Of a stretch of DNA of 64,000 bases, positions 28,427 through 36,955 are shown in pieces. The position numbers and the translations under genes are program-made. The stretch covers positions 62,001 through 126,000 of the forward strand of contig CAJFQM010000004.1 of assembly GCA_904419075.1 (NCBI GenBank). Reading direction: 5' to 3'. The notes below the pieces were generated by a model. The model saw only the letters and a list, made by a program, of their open reading frames with translations, was not told where the DNA came from and ran no database searches. The DNA comes from an uncultured Clostridia bacterium. GTDB lineage: Bacteria; Bacillota; Clostridia; Christensenellales; Borkfalkiaceae. Positions within the stretch are counted from its first letter, which is position 1; each line of letters begins with the position of its first letter.

Positions 28427-28440
28427 GTTACCCGAGTAAC
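28427..28440. promoter_or_regulatory. LacI-type operator overlapping the transcribed start
   Basis: GTTACCCGAGTAAC, identical to 23120-23133, sitting 16 bases after the -10 box, so just downstream of the expected transcription start, a classic road-block position. Confidence 0.82.
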
Positions 28441-28445
28441 AATCA

Positions 28446-28487
28446 AAAGGGAGATCTCCCTTTCGGTAATTTAGGCCTAAATTACCG
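28446..28487. repeat. Two perfect palindromes back to back in the ABC operon leader
   Basis: AAAGGGAGATCTCCCTTT (28446-28463, 18 bases) is directly abutted by a 24-base perfect palindrome at 28464-28487 that starts CGGTAATTTAGG. Neither has a loop at the DNA level. They lie six bases after the operator and about 70 bases before the ribosome site, within the expected 5' leader, and could be protein sites or RNA hairpins. Confidence 0.95.
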
Positions 28488-28555
28488 GGAAGATTTATCT
28501 GAAAAATTCGATAAATAAAAGATTTACCGAAAAAAAATAATGAGGAGGACTTGAG

Positions 28556-30049
28556 ATGAAAAAACTTTTGGCTTTATTGTTAGCGGCTGTTTCTTTTGCG
28601 GGATTTACGGCTTGTAATCCTGTTTCCAAAAAAGACAGCGGAGAAAATTCGGCTGAAAATCCGGACAATATCAGTTATGATATTGATCCCGAGACGGAGG
28701 CTACATTGAAAATCACGATTCAGTCTTACGATAACGAGGAGAAGATTATCAAGGCTGTGGCGGATGAATTCAACAAAGATTTTCCCAAGGTCAAAATCAA
28801 TATTGACCGCATGAGCGGAGAACTTTCCACGACATTGATGTCATATTATAACGCCGAAAAGAGCAATCCGGGAACGATGCCTGATATTTGGTTTACGACT
28901 TCGTTCGATATGTTTGCTTTGAGCAAGGCACAAATCACGCTGAATATGGATCCTTATTTGACTGCGGCGAAGGATGCGGGGCTCTTTGACGAGTCGGATT
29001 ACGTTGCCCAGTATTGGACGCTCGGGAAAAACAATTTCAAAGACGAGCAATATATGATTCCCCGTTCGGCGGACAGAGTGGTTACGCACTATAATAAAGA
29101 TATTATCGGAGCGGCGGAAAAATGGTGTAAAGAGCAGGGCTATACGGATAAGGATTTCCCGGAAGATGAATATACCGAAGGATATATAAAGGACGAATCG
29201 GCTCCGGTGGAATTGCTTTCGAGAATCAAGAACGGCTGGACTTGGCAGGATATGTTATATGTATGCTATTGGTGCAGACTGTATTTTGACCAAAATAATA
29301 TGTCGTCATTATATTTGGTCGATTCGTACTTTGACTGGGAAGCGAATTATAATCCTATTTTTGAATCAATGGGGGTAGAATACTTTGACGATGCGGGAAA
29401 TGTTGCACTCAATAGTTCCGAGACGGAAAATGCTCTGAAATTGATGAAGTACATGTATGATAAAAAATATGTCGCTCCCGTCGGGGCATCCAATCAGGCA
29501 AATTTTGCCGGCGGCGAAGGCATTATGCTTTTCCATTCCCAGTCTATCTCGATTACGGAAAACAGTCTTTCCGCGCTTTCCAAGTATAAAGGTAGAAAGA
29601 TGTCCGAGGTGTTCGATGTATGTACATTCCCGTTGATCAATTATAACCAGGCTCCGAAAATCGGATGCGGAATCGCCGGATACAGCGTATTTAACGAAAG
29701 CCGAAACAAGGAACTTTCCGTGCTTTTTCTTTTGAAGCTCATCAGTGCGGAAGGACAGACGGCTCTTGCGAATAACGGCATCAATTATCCTTCCATTCGC
29801 GTCGACATGCAGAATAAGGATGCTCCCTGGGCCAAAGAATATTCCGAAGAGGGATTTAATACAGAGGCATATACGTATGGACAGGAATACAGCTGCGGAA
29901 CGACGTTTGTTGCGGCGAAGGATCCCAAATATGCTACGGATATCATGTCATGCATTTCTACTATGATTGAAGGATATTGCGGAGGAAAAACGTTCGCAAA
30001 AGTAATCGAGGACTGTGAGGCGGACATAGAGTACTATCTGATGTTCTGA
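28556..30049 (+). CDS. Extracellular sugar-binding lipoprotein of the second ABC importer
   Basis: 497 residues with lipobox GFTAC (Cys20) and a Ser/Asn-rich linker. Family 1 binding-protein features include TLKITIQSYDNEEKIIKAVADEF, MPDIWFTTSFDMFALS and a hinge and C-lobe region with GGEGIMLFHSQS, GCGIAGYSVFNES and aromatic residues for sugar stacking. It delivers substrate to the two permeases that follow. The first gene of an operon with its own consensus promoter, a LacI operator and tandem palindromes in the leader; AGGAGGA precedes ATG 28556. Substrate is probably the oligosaccharide handled by the GH3 pair. Confidence 0.92.
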   Translation: MKKLLALLLAAVSFAGFTACNPVSKKDSGENSAENPDNISYDIDPETEATLKITIQSYDNEEKIIKAVADEFNKDFPKVKINIDRMSGELSTTLMSYYNAEKSNPGTMPDIWFTTSFDMFALSKAQITLNMDPYLTAAKDAGLFDESDYVAQYWTLGKNNFKDEQYMIPRSADRVVTHYNKDIIGAAEKWCKEQGYTDKDFPEDEYTEGYIKDESAPVELLSRIKNGWTWQDMLYVCYWCRLYFDQNNMSSLYLVDSYFDWEANYNPIFESMGVEYFDDAGNVALNSSETENALKLMKYMYDKKYVAPVGASNQANFAGGEGIMLFHSQSISITENSLSALSKYKGRKMSEVFDVCTFPLINYNQAPKIGCGIAGYSVFNESRNKELSVLFLLKLISAEGQTALANNGINYPSIRVDMQNKDAPWAKEYSEEGFNTEAYTYGQEYSCGTTFVAAKDPKYATDIMSCISTMIEGYCGGKTFAKVIEDCEADIEYYLMF

Positions 30050-30058
30050 GGAAACGAC

Positions 30059-31012
30059 ATGAAAGACAGGACTTCATTCGAAAAAAACACCGTCGCGGAA
30101 AAATTAAGACGTTTCTTCAAAAAACAGGCGGTGCAAAGAGAAATTGCCGGTTTTTTATGCGCGGCGCCCGTCATTTTGGGAATTCTCATTTTTACCTTTA
30201 TTCCTGCGGTACAGGCGTTTATATACAGCTTTTATGATTTCGACGGCTTTAACACGTTCGATTTCATCGGCTGGAAAAATTATGAGGTACTTTTTACCTT
30301 TGACCGAGATACACCGTACATATTCAAAAATACTTTTCTTTATGCGCTCATCAATGTCCCGTTGGGATTAATTCTCGGATATTTCCTCGCGCTCTTGGCA
30401 AACAGTAAAGTAAAAGGAATCGGAATTTTCAGAACTTTGTTCTATCTTCCCTGTGTCATTCCCGGCGTCGCGTCCGGATTGCTTTGGAGAGATTTGTTCA
30501 ATCCGGAAACGGGCATTATCAATCAATTACTCAGTGCGCTTCACCTTCCGACGAGTCAATTTTTCTATGCCGCTTCGTCTTCTATGCCTACGCTCATTTT
30601 GACTACTGTTTTTACGGTAGGCGGCAGTATGGTCATTTGGCTCGGAGCTTTCAAAAATATCCCGCAGACGCTCTATGAAGCGGCACAGCTTGATGGAGCA
30701 AACTGTTTTGTTCGTTTGGCAAAAATTACGATTCCGCTTTCCACGCCGGTTATTTTTTATAATTTAGTTACCGGAATCATTGGTTCTCTGCAAATCTTTT
30801 CAAGTTTTATTATTGCGGGGACTTCCAGCGGAAAGGGCGTAGATAATTCGTTATATTTTATTGCCGTAAAAATTTATAATACGGCTTTTGTCGGAACACG
30901 GCATCAGCTCGGTTACGCTTCGGCGATAGGGGTGATTCTCTTTTTGATTATAGCCGTATTCACTTCCATTACGTTTCTTACAAACAAATGGGTTTATTAT
31001 ACGGACGAATAA
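30059..31012 (+). CDS. Carbohydrate ABC transporter permease (MalF/UgpA type)
   Basis: 317 residues with an N-terminal cytoplasmic stretch and six predicted spans. The typical LCAAPVILGILIFTFIPAV opening helix and the EAA loop at TLYEAAQLDGANCFVRLAKI followed by TIPLSTPVI identify it. It starts nine bases after the binding-protein stop and should form a heterodimer with the product of 31025-31906. No ATPase is present in this operon. Confidence 0.93.
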   Translation: MKDRTSFEKNTVAEKLRRFFKKQAVQREIAGFLCAAPVILGILIFTFIPAVQAFIYSFYDFDGFNTFDFIGWKNYEVLFTFDRDTPYIFKNTFLYALINVPLGLILGYFLALLANSKVKGIGIFRTLFYLPCVIPGVASGLLWRDLFNPETGIINQLLSALHLPTSQFFYAASSSMPTLILTTVFTVGGSMVIWLGAFKNIPQTLYEAAQLDGANCFVRLAKITIPLSTPVIFYNLVTGIIGSLQIFSSFIIAGTSSGKGVDNSLYFIAVKIYNTAFVGTRHQLGYASAIGVILFLIIAVFTSITFLTNKWVYYTDE

Positions 31013-31024
31013 GGAGAAAAGAGC

Positions 31025-31906
31025 ATGGAACAAACAGTAATATCTATGTCCAGGCGGGCAAGGAGAAAGAAAATCGGCGGAAAGGTAATGACTTACATAG
31101 GTCTTTCGGTCGTTGCGATTTTTCTTTTGTTTCCCTACATGTTTATGTTGAACAGAAGTTTTATGACCTACGATGATGCTTCGAGTATCCGCCCCGTCTA
31201 TTTTTTTCCGCATTCGGGAATTACGTTTACTAATTTTATACGTATTTTTTCTGAAAATAATTATCTGAAATATACATTGAACACTTTGAAAATTGCAGCT
31301 TTCAATATTGTTGCCGTCACGCTTTCTTCTTCCATCTGTGCTTATTCTTTTTCACGCATCGATTGGAAATGTAAGGGATTTGTGTTTGCGGCCATGATGG
31401 CTACCGTAATGATTCCCGGTTCTATACTGACAATTCCGCAATATGTATTGTTTGCGAATCTCGGCTGGACGGAATCAGCCAAACCTTTGATGATTCCCAC
31501 ACTGTTCGGCGGCGGAGCTTTGAATATTTTCCTTTTGACGCAATTTATGAAGGGCGTTTCCCGCGAAATGGAAAATGCTGCAATGATAGATGGTGCGAAT
31601 CTTCTTCAAAGATATTTCCGTATAGTACTTCCGCTGTGCAAACCCATTTTGATATACATTGCCGTGGGGACTTTTACGGGCGTATGGAGCGATTTTACGG
31701 GACCGCTCGTATATTTGAAAACGCAAGAAAAATATACGCTTGCGGTGGCGATTTATTACGATTCACTCAACAGTTCGGGCGGAACGGCGGAGCCGAATAT
31801 CCGTATGGCTGTCAGCGTGTTCATATCCTTGGTACCGGCGGTTATTTTTTTCATTTATCAAAAAAATTTGATTGAGGGAATACAGGTCGGTGCGGTTAAA
31901 GGATAA
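31025..31906 (+). CDS. Carbohydrate ABC transporter permease (MalG/UgpE type)
   Basis: 293 residues, six spans after a short basic N-terminus. The EAA-like loop EMENAAMIDGANLLQRYFRI followed by VLPLCKP and the C-terminal EGIQVGAVKG are characteristic. It completes the membrane channel of the second importer. AAGGAG precedes ATG 31025, 12 bases after the previous stop. The next gene, a large surface protein, follows after 50 bases and may be co-transcribed. Confidence 0.93.
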   Translation: MEQTVISMSRRARRKKIGGKVMTYIGLSVVAIFLLFPYMFMLNRSFMTYDDASSIRPVYFFPHSGITFTNFIRIFSENNYLKYTLNTLKIAAFNIVAVTLSSSICAYSFSRIDWKCKGFVFAAMMATVMIPGSILTIPQYVLFANLGWTESAKPLMIPTLFGGGALNIFLLTQFMKGVSREMENAAMIDGANLLQRYFRIVLPLCKPILIYIAVGTFTGVWSDFTGPLVYLKTQEKYTLAVAIYYDSLNSSGGTAEPNIRMAVSVFISLVPAVIFFIYQKNLIEGIQVGAVKG

Positions 31907-31957
31907 GCTTTTTGAATAAAAAAAGTTCGATAAATTCGGACAACAGGAGGGGAATTT

Positions 31958-34900
31958 ATGAAGAAACTCAAAAGCATGTCGCTTGTTTTAGCGACGGTGG
32001 GTGCGGCTTCCGCTATCGCGGGAATATCGTTGCTCGGTATGGAAAAAAATGAGGCGTCGGCAGACGCCGCCAGCATGTATGTCGTTCCTATCGACGGTTA
32101 TTATAAAGAAGACAAAACCGACGATTTGAAAGTTAACGACGGGGGCTTATCTTTATGGCTCGCTACCAGTGAAGGCGGCCGCGGCGGCGAGAACGGGGTC
32201 TGGACGGATTTGGGCGAAAAGTGGTTTGAGCCCGGCAGCGAAGGATTTGAATATTATAACGAAAACGTACTTATTAACGGAAAAACCTTTGAGGAACTCA
32301 ATGAGACCGAGAATGCGGGACTTTCACGCTTTGTGACGGGTTGGTATGGAACGGGTCAGATGTGTTTGAGAATCCATTGTGACGGGAACATGAAACCGGA
32401 AGAAGGTGATTTTAATACAATTACCTTAAAAAAAGGCTTTCAGTTGTTAAATACGAAAGAAGAGAAACTGGGAACGGGTATTCCCGCCGATATAACGATG
32501 GCCATCGAACAAATCGGCGGAAAGTGGATGGCGGTGAGAGCCACGGAATCTGTTACCGTAAAATCCATGCCTGCAAAGATCGATTACATCAAAGACGACG
32601 TTTTCGATAAAACGGGCCTTACTTTTGAAGCTATCTATACGGATGGAGAAAAGGCTACGGTAACGGCAAAGGACGAAATGATCGTTTCTTATGATTTTAC
32701 GGGAGAGGAAGCCGGAACCGTCAATGTCGTATGCAACGTCAACGGGGTGGAAGTCAATGTTCCCGTCAATTACGTACCCGTTCAGGTAGATCTCGAAAAA
32801 ACGTCTCAGATTACTTTGGAAGGAGTCCGAGATACCTATGTGCGAGATACCGTCATAAGCGGGCTGACTTTAAAAAATGTACCAATGACGGACGGAACGA
32901 CGGTAGATGTTGAAGTTACTTCTCCCATGCTTACGGCAAAAACTTTTATGGCGGGGACATTTACCGGAACAATCACGTATTTGAATTATACACATGAGTT
33001 TACCTATCAGGTCGTCAATCCGGATAACGATAACGAAGGCGAATATGTCGTTCCCATCGACGGATACTATGCAGATAGTGACGGAGCGGGAAAGACGGCG
33101 GACGACGGAGGCCTTTCCCTGTGGCTGGCTACCAGCGTAAGCGGAGTGGGCGGAGAAGTGCAATGGCAGGGGCTCGGCGAGAAATGGTTTGAAGTAGGTA
33201 CCGATGAGTTCGAATATCTCAATGCGTATGTATTGATAAACGGAAAAACCTTTAAGGAGCTCAATGAGACCGAAAATGCGGGACTTACACGTTTTATGCT
33301 CGGGTGGTACGGAACGGGTTCTTTCTGTTTAAGGATCCATTGCGACGGAGATTATAAAGTTAATAACGGAAAAATCACAACGATCACCTTGAAGAAAGGT
33401 ATGCACATGCTTTCGCAGACAGGTGCAAAGTTAGGTGCCGCTTTGCCTGAGGACATTACGATGTCGGCCGTACAGGTAGGCGGAACGTGGATGTTCGTGC
33501 GTTCGACGGAGACGGCCGAAGTCGAAACAATGCCCGAAAAAACACTTTATTTCAAGGGAGATACGTTTGATTTTGAAGGATTGACTTTTAAGGTTACTTA
33601 CACGGACAAAGATTCAAACGGAAAAAATTATACGGCGGTTATAGAAGCAAAATCGGAAATGATTACGGCTCCTTCGTTTGATTCCGATGAGGACGGCAAA
33701 AAAGACGTCGTTTGCAACGTAAACGGGAAAGAAGTGATTTTTCAGGTGGATTATCAGGCTTTGACGGTAGATCTCGACAAAGCGGATTCCGTGACGCTCG
33801 ACGGCTTAAAAGACACCTATACCTGCGGGGATGAACTTTCCGGACTCATTCTGAAAAACGTTCCCATGAGCGACGGAACGACGAAAGATGTTCCCGTTAC
33901 GGCACAAATGCTGTCTGCCAAGACGTTTGCGGCAGGTACGCATGAAGGAACGATTACCTATCTCAATTTTACTTATAAATTTACATATAAAGTAGAAAAC
34001 ACGAACGGAGTCAGACTTACGGTAGATTCTTCTGCATATTCGATTGTCACCGACATCAATGAAAGAATCGGAATTAAATTTGATATTTTCGGCACGGATA
34101 CAGAAATCAAAGCGCTGGAATATATCGATTGTACGACCGATTATAATATGGGCGATTATGTCTATATTAACGGTGTTTCTCTGACGGAGCTCAAAGCGAA
34201 TTATAAAATTCGCAACCTCAATCAATACGGGACTACAATTCTCATCGGATTCTATGAATCGGACGGAGACGCGGCCGATGTTCCAGACGAGTATAAAGAC
34301 GAAAACGGTCTCGTAAAAGATTGCTTAAAGAAGTCCGATCTCCGTACCATAGAATTTAAGAAAGGGTTTACCTTTGTGACGGCGAAAGCGGATCATTGGG
34401 CTACGGGGGATGCACAGGCGACCGCTCAATCGGGAGGATATTTCTGTGTCCCCGGCGCTACATTGGAAACGGATGTCCTTTTGGTCGCTTATCCCGCAAC
34501 CTCCACGCTTACCCGCTGGATACGTCCGTTAGATTTTAACGGGGAAGTGGAAGGACTTTATACCTCCGACGGTTCCCGCAATGCGATTAACGAAATTATA
34601 GGGGACACAAAGGAAACCGCGATGTCGCTTACCTTGGGCAAGACGGAATATAAAATAGGAGAAGAGTTTGACGCTTCGGGATATTCCTGCCTCGTTACTT
34701 ATAAAGACGGAGGAACGGAAACAATCACTTTCAATTCCGCTGCGGTACAGGGTTTCAATTCTTCCGTCGCGGGAGAATATCAGTGCTCGTTTGCCGTGAA
34801 TACGGATAAAGTAACATTTACCGTAACTGTGATCGAAGATGAAGGCAGTGGCGATGAAGACGAAGATTCTTCAACCACGTCCGATGATTCTGACGGCGGG

Positions 34901-34999
34901 AAGGAGGAAGGCTGTGGCTCCGTTATAGGTCTTGCCGGTTTAAGCGGCGCACTCCTTCTTATGGGAGCGGCTCTTTTCGTCGGTAAAAAGAAGAAGTAA
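31958..34999 (+). CDS. Large repeat-built surface protein with Ig-like domains and C-terminal anchor
   Basis: 1013 residues: signal peptide, then a block of about 155 residues occurring at about 41 and 363, with a diverged third copy near 686. Block hallmarks are YVVPIDGYY, GGLSLWLATS, GEKWFE, INGKTF-ELNETENAGL and CLRIHCDG. Between blocks lie bacterial Ig-like domains with FDFEGLTFKVTYTD or IGEEFDASGYSC strands, and a third domain type with PMTDGTT. The end is a Ser/Asp/Glu linker, then GCGSVIGLAG, a hydrophobic helix and KKKK, like the anchored GH3 enzyme and without LPXTG. It is probably a glycan-capturing surface protein; the blocks match no family I can name. A strong terminator follows. 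Confidence 0.75.
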   Translation: MKKLKSMSLVLATVGAASAIAGISLLGMEKNEASADAASMYVVPIDGYYKEDKTDDLKVNDGGLSLWLATSEGGRGGENGVWTDLGEKWFEPGSEGFEYYNENVLINGKTFEELNETENAGLSRFVTGWYGTGQMCLRIHCDGNMKPEEGDFNTITLKKGFQLLNTKEEKLGTGIPADITMAIEQIGGKWMAVRATESVTVKSMPAKIDYIKDDVFDKTGLTFEAIYTDGEKATVTAKDEMIVSYDFTGEEAGTVNVVCNVNGVEVNVPVNYVPVQVDLEKTSQITLEGVRDTYVRDTVISGLTLKNVPMTDGTTVDVEVTSPMLTAKTFMAGTFTGTITYLNYTHEFTYQVVNPDNDNEGEYVVPIDGYYADSDGAGKTADDGGLSLWLATSVSGVGGEVQWQGLGEKWFEVGTDEFEYLNAYVLINGKTFKELNETENAGLTRFMLGWYGTGSFCLRIHCDGDYKVNNGKITTITLKKGMHMLSQTGAKLGAALPEDITMSAVQVGGTWMFVRSTETAEVETMPEKTLYFKGDTFDFEGLTFKVTYTDKDSNGKNYTAVIEAKSEMITAPSFDSDEDGKKDVVCNVNGKEVIFQVDYQALTVDLDKADSVTLDGLKDTYTCGDELSGLILKNVPMSDGTTKDVPVTAQMLSAKTFAAGTHEGTITYLNFTYKFTYKVENTNGVRLTVDSSAYSIVTDINERIGIKFDIFGTDTEIKALEYIDCTTDYNMGDYVYINGVSLTELKANYKIRNLNQYGTTILIGFYESDGDAADVPDEYKDENGLVKDCLKKSDLRTIEFKKGFTFVTAKADHWATGDAQATAQSGGYFCVPGATLETDVLLVAYPATSTLTRWIRPLDFNGEVEGLYTSDGSRNAINEIIGDTKETAMSLTLGKTEYKIGEEFDASGYSCLVTYKDGGTETITFNSAAVQGFNSSVAGEYQCSFAVNTDKVTFTVTVIEDEGSGDEDEDSSTTSDDSDGGKEEGCGSVIGLAGLSGALLLMGAALFVGKKKK

Positions 35000-35013
35000 G
35001 AAAAATCGAGCAT

Positions 35014-35048
35014 GGAAAAAGGAGAAATTTATTATTTCTCCTTTTTCC
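35014..35048 (+). terminator. Strong intrinsic terminator after the surface-protein gene
   Basis: Perfect 15-pair stem (GGAAAAAGGAGAAAT/ATTTCTCCTTTTTCC) with a five-base loop, 14 bases after the stop codon; the descending arm carries the T-run. The longest frame of the next gene runs through it, which is why the later ATG 35090 is taken as its start. Confidence 0.85.
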
Positions 35049-35089
35049 GAAAGATGAAGGGCGGAAAAACTCCGGAGGAAAATGAAAAA

Positions 35090-36943
35090 ATGAAGTCGGA
35101 AAAGGTAAAAAAAAGGCTCTCTTTATTGCTGACGGCGGTTATGGTGATTTCGGCGTTGTCGGCGTGCAACAAAAAAACTGATCAGAGCGAAAATAATTCT
35201 GCTGGTGGAACCGTGATAGACGAAACGAACTTGAAAGAAGACGAAAGAAATTTAACTCCCTATGAGTATACAAAACTCAATATAAGCGCCACGGACGACT
35301 ATAATCGTACGTTTGGGCGTTCCAACGGAAAAAAGACAGATAAAACTCGGTATGTAGGAATGTTTTTCTATTTGACTTTGGGTTATCATAATAATCACGA
35401 CGGAATTTATGATGTCTCCAAGATTACCGATTACGGCGAACATCTCGAAAATTTCCAAGGAAATACTCCCGAATCACCGGTAGGTTCCGCACATTTTTGG
35501 GGTGAGCCCGTTTGGGGCTACTACCAATCGAGCGATCCTTGGGTAATTCGTCGGCAGGTAGAAATGCTGACGATGGCGGGAATCGATTTCTTTGCGCTCG
35601 ATTGTACGAATGCGATAACCTACGACGAAACGGTTACGACGCTTCTCGATACTTTGGAAGAATACCGTCGGCAGGGCTGGGATGTTCCGAAAGTTATGTT
35701 TTATTGCAATTCTTCTTCTCGGGAAACGATAACGCATCTGTATACGACATTCTATAAAAATAATAAATATTCGGCGTTATGGTTTGCGCCCGAAGGAAAA
35801 CCCGTCATTACCAAAGAACAGTCTCTCGAATGGGATACGGAAAACGCCGTGGAGAAGGAAATTTCCGAATATTTTCATTTCAAACTTTCTCAATGGCCTA
35901 CCGAAGCGAATAAACCGGAAGGTGTTCCGTGGATAGATTTTTCTTATCCGCAATATAATCATAACGGCTGGATGTCGGTGTCTCCCGCGCAGCATGCGGT
36001 TACCGTATTGATGAGCGATACCGTTAAAAATTGGGGACGGGGATACGACTTTGACGCTAAAATGAACGATTCCGAACATTTTAGGGAAGGGATCAATTAT
36101 CAACAGCAATGGAATACCGTTCTCGATGACAAAGAAGTAGATTACGTATTTATAACTCAATGGAATGAATGGGTCGCGGAAAAGGGATATTATTCCGATC
36201 TGGACAAATATTGGATGTGCGATAATTTCAACGAAGAATATTCCCGGGATTTGGAGCCGTGCAAGAACGGTTACGGAGATAATTTTTATTTGCAGACGAT
36301 TCAAAATATCCGTCGATACGCTTATGAAGATGAGGTACAGTATAGAAATCCTTCCGTCACCATCGATGTGTCGGATTTTGACGAAAAACAATGGGAAGGA
36401 GTAAAAAGTGTATATAAAGATTTTGCCAAAGAGGCGATAGAGCGTAATTGGCTTGCCTTCGATTCATCTTTTTCCTATATGGATACTTCCAATAGGAACG
36501 ACATCGTTACGACAAAAGTATGTCGCGACGAAGAATATGTCTATTTCCGCATAGAAACCGTGGCTCCCGTTACGGAATACAAGGAGGGGGATAAAAAATG
36601 GATGAATATCCTTATTCGTACGGAAAACGGAGGCGACGACAGTCTTTTGGGATATCAGTATGTTCTCAACAGAAAAGTAGAAGGAAATTCCACATGGGTA
36701 TATAAGAGCAAAGGCGGAAATTCCTATCGCCAAGTGGGGACGGGCGATGTGTATGTGAAGGATAACGTCATGCAGGTACGCGTTAAACTTTCTGATTTGG
36801 GACTGAACGGAAACGAGTATTATATGGAATTTAAGGTCTGCGATAATATCACAAATCAATCGGATATTTTAAGTTATTATAATTCGGGTGATGCTGCGCC
36901 TATCGGTCGCCTGTCCTATGTTTTTGGGAATAAAAAATCTTAA
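35090..36943 (+). CDS. Lipoprotein with GH99/WbsX-like TIM barrel and C-terminal sandwich domain
   Basis: ATG 35090 is chosen: it is preceded by CGGAGGA and gives a lipoprotein signal with lipobox ALSAC (Cys near residue 24). The barrel holds RYVGMFFYLTLG, PVGSAHFWGEPVWGYYQS, MLTMAGIDFFALDCTNA and the hallmark TQWNEWVA also found in GH99-like and WbsX-like proteins, so it may attack alpha-mannosidic or related glycans. The last 170 residues (from AFDSSFSYMDTSNRNDI) resemble CBM9/DOMON-type sandwiches. A close paralogue follows after 12 bases. The catalytic assignment is inferred. Confidence 0.72.
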   Translation: MKSEKVKKRLSLLLTAVMVISALSACNKKTDQSENNSAGGTVIDETNLKEDERNLTPYEYTKLNISATDDYNRTFGRSNGKKTDKTRYVGMFFYLTLGYHNNHDGIYDVSKITDYGEHLENFQGNTPESPVGSAHFWGEPVWGYYQSSDPWVIRRQVEMLTMAGIDFFALDCTNAITYDETVTTLLDTLEEYRRQGWDVPKVMFYCNSSSRETITHLYTTFYKNNKYSALWFAPEGKPVITKEQSLEWDTENAVEKEISEYFHFKLSQWPTEANKPEGVPWIDFSYPQYNHNGWMSVSPAQHAVTVLMSDTVKNWGRGYDFDAKMNDSEHFREGINYQQQWNTVLDDKEVDYVFITQWNEWVAEKGYYSDLDKYWMCDNFNEEYSRDLEPCKNGYGDNFYLQTIQNIRRYAYEDEVQYRNPSVTIDVSDFDEKQWEGVKSVYKDFAKEAIERNWLAFDSSFSYMDTSNRNDIVTTKVCRDEEYVYFRIETVAPVTEYKEGDKKWMNILIRTENGGDDSLLGYQYVLNRKVEGNSTWVYKSKGGNSYRQVGTGDVYVKDNVMQVRVKLSDLGLNGNEYYMEFKVCDNITNQSDILSYYNSGDAAPIGRLSYVFGNKKS

Positions 36944-36955
36944 AGGGAAATTTTT

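Noticed and set aside
28446..28487. Tandem palindromes as a riboswitch or terminator/antiterminator
   Set aside because: No known riboswitch core is visible and no U-tract follows either palindrome; kept as an unexplained element.
35012..35089. Earlier ATG 35012 as start of the first GH99-like lipoprotein
   Set aside because: Translation would run through the terminator stem and place the lipoprotein signal internally; ATG 35090 has a ribosome site and gives a normal signal peptide.
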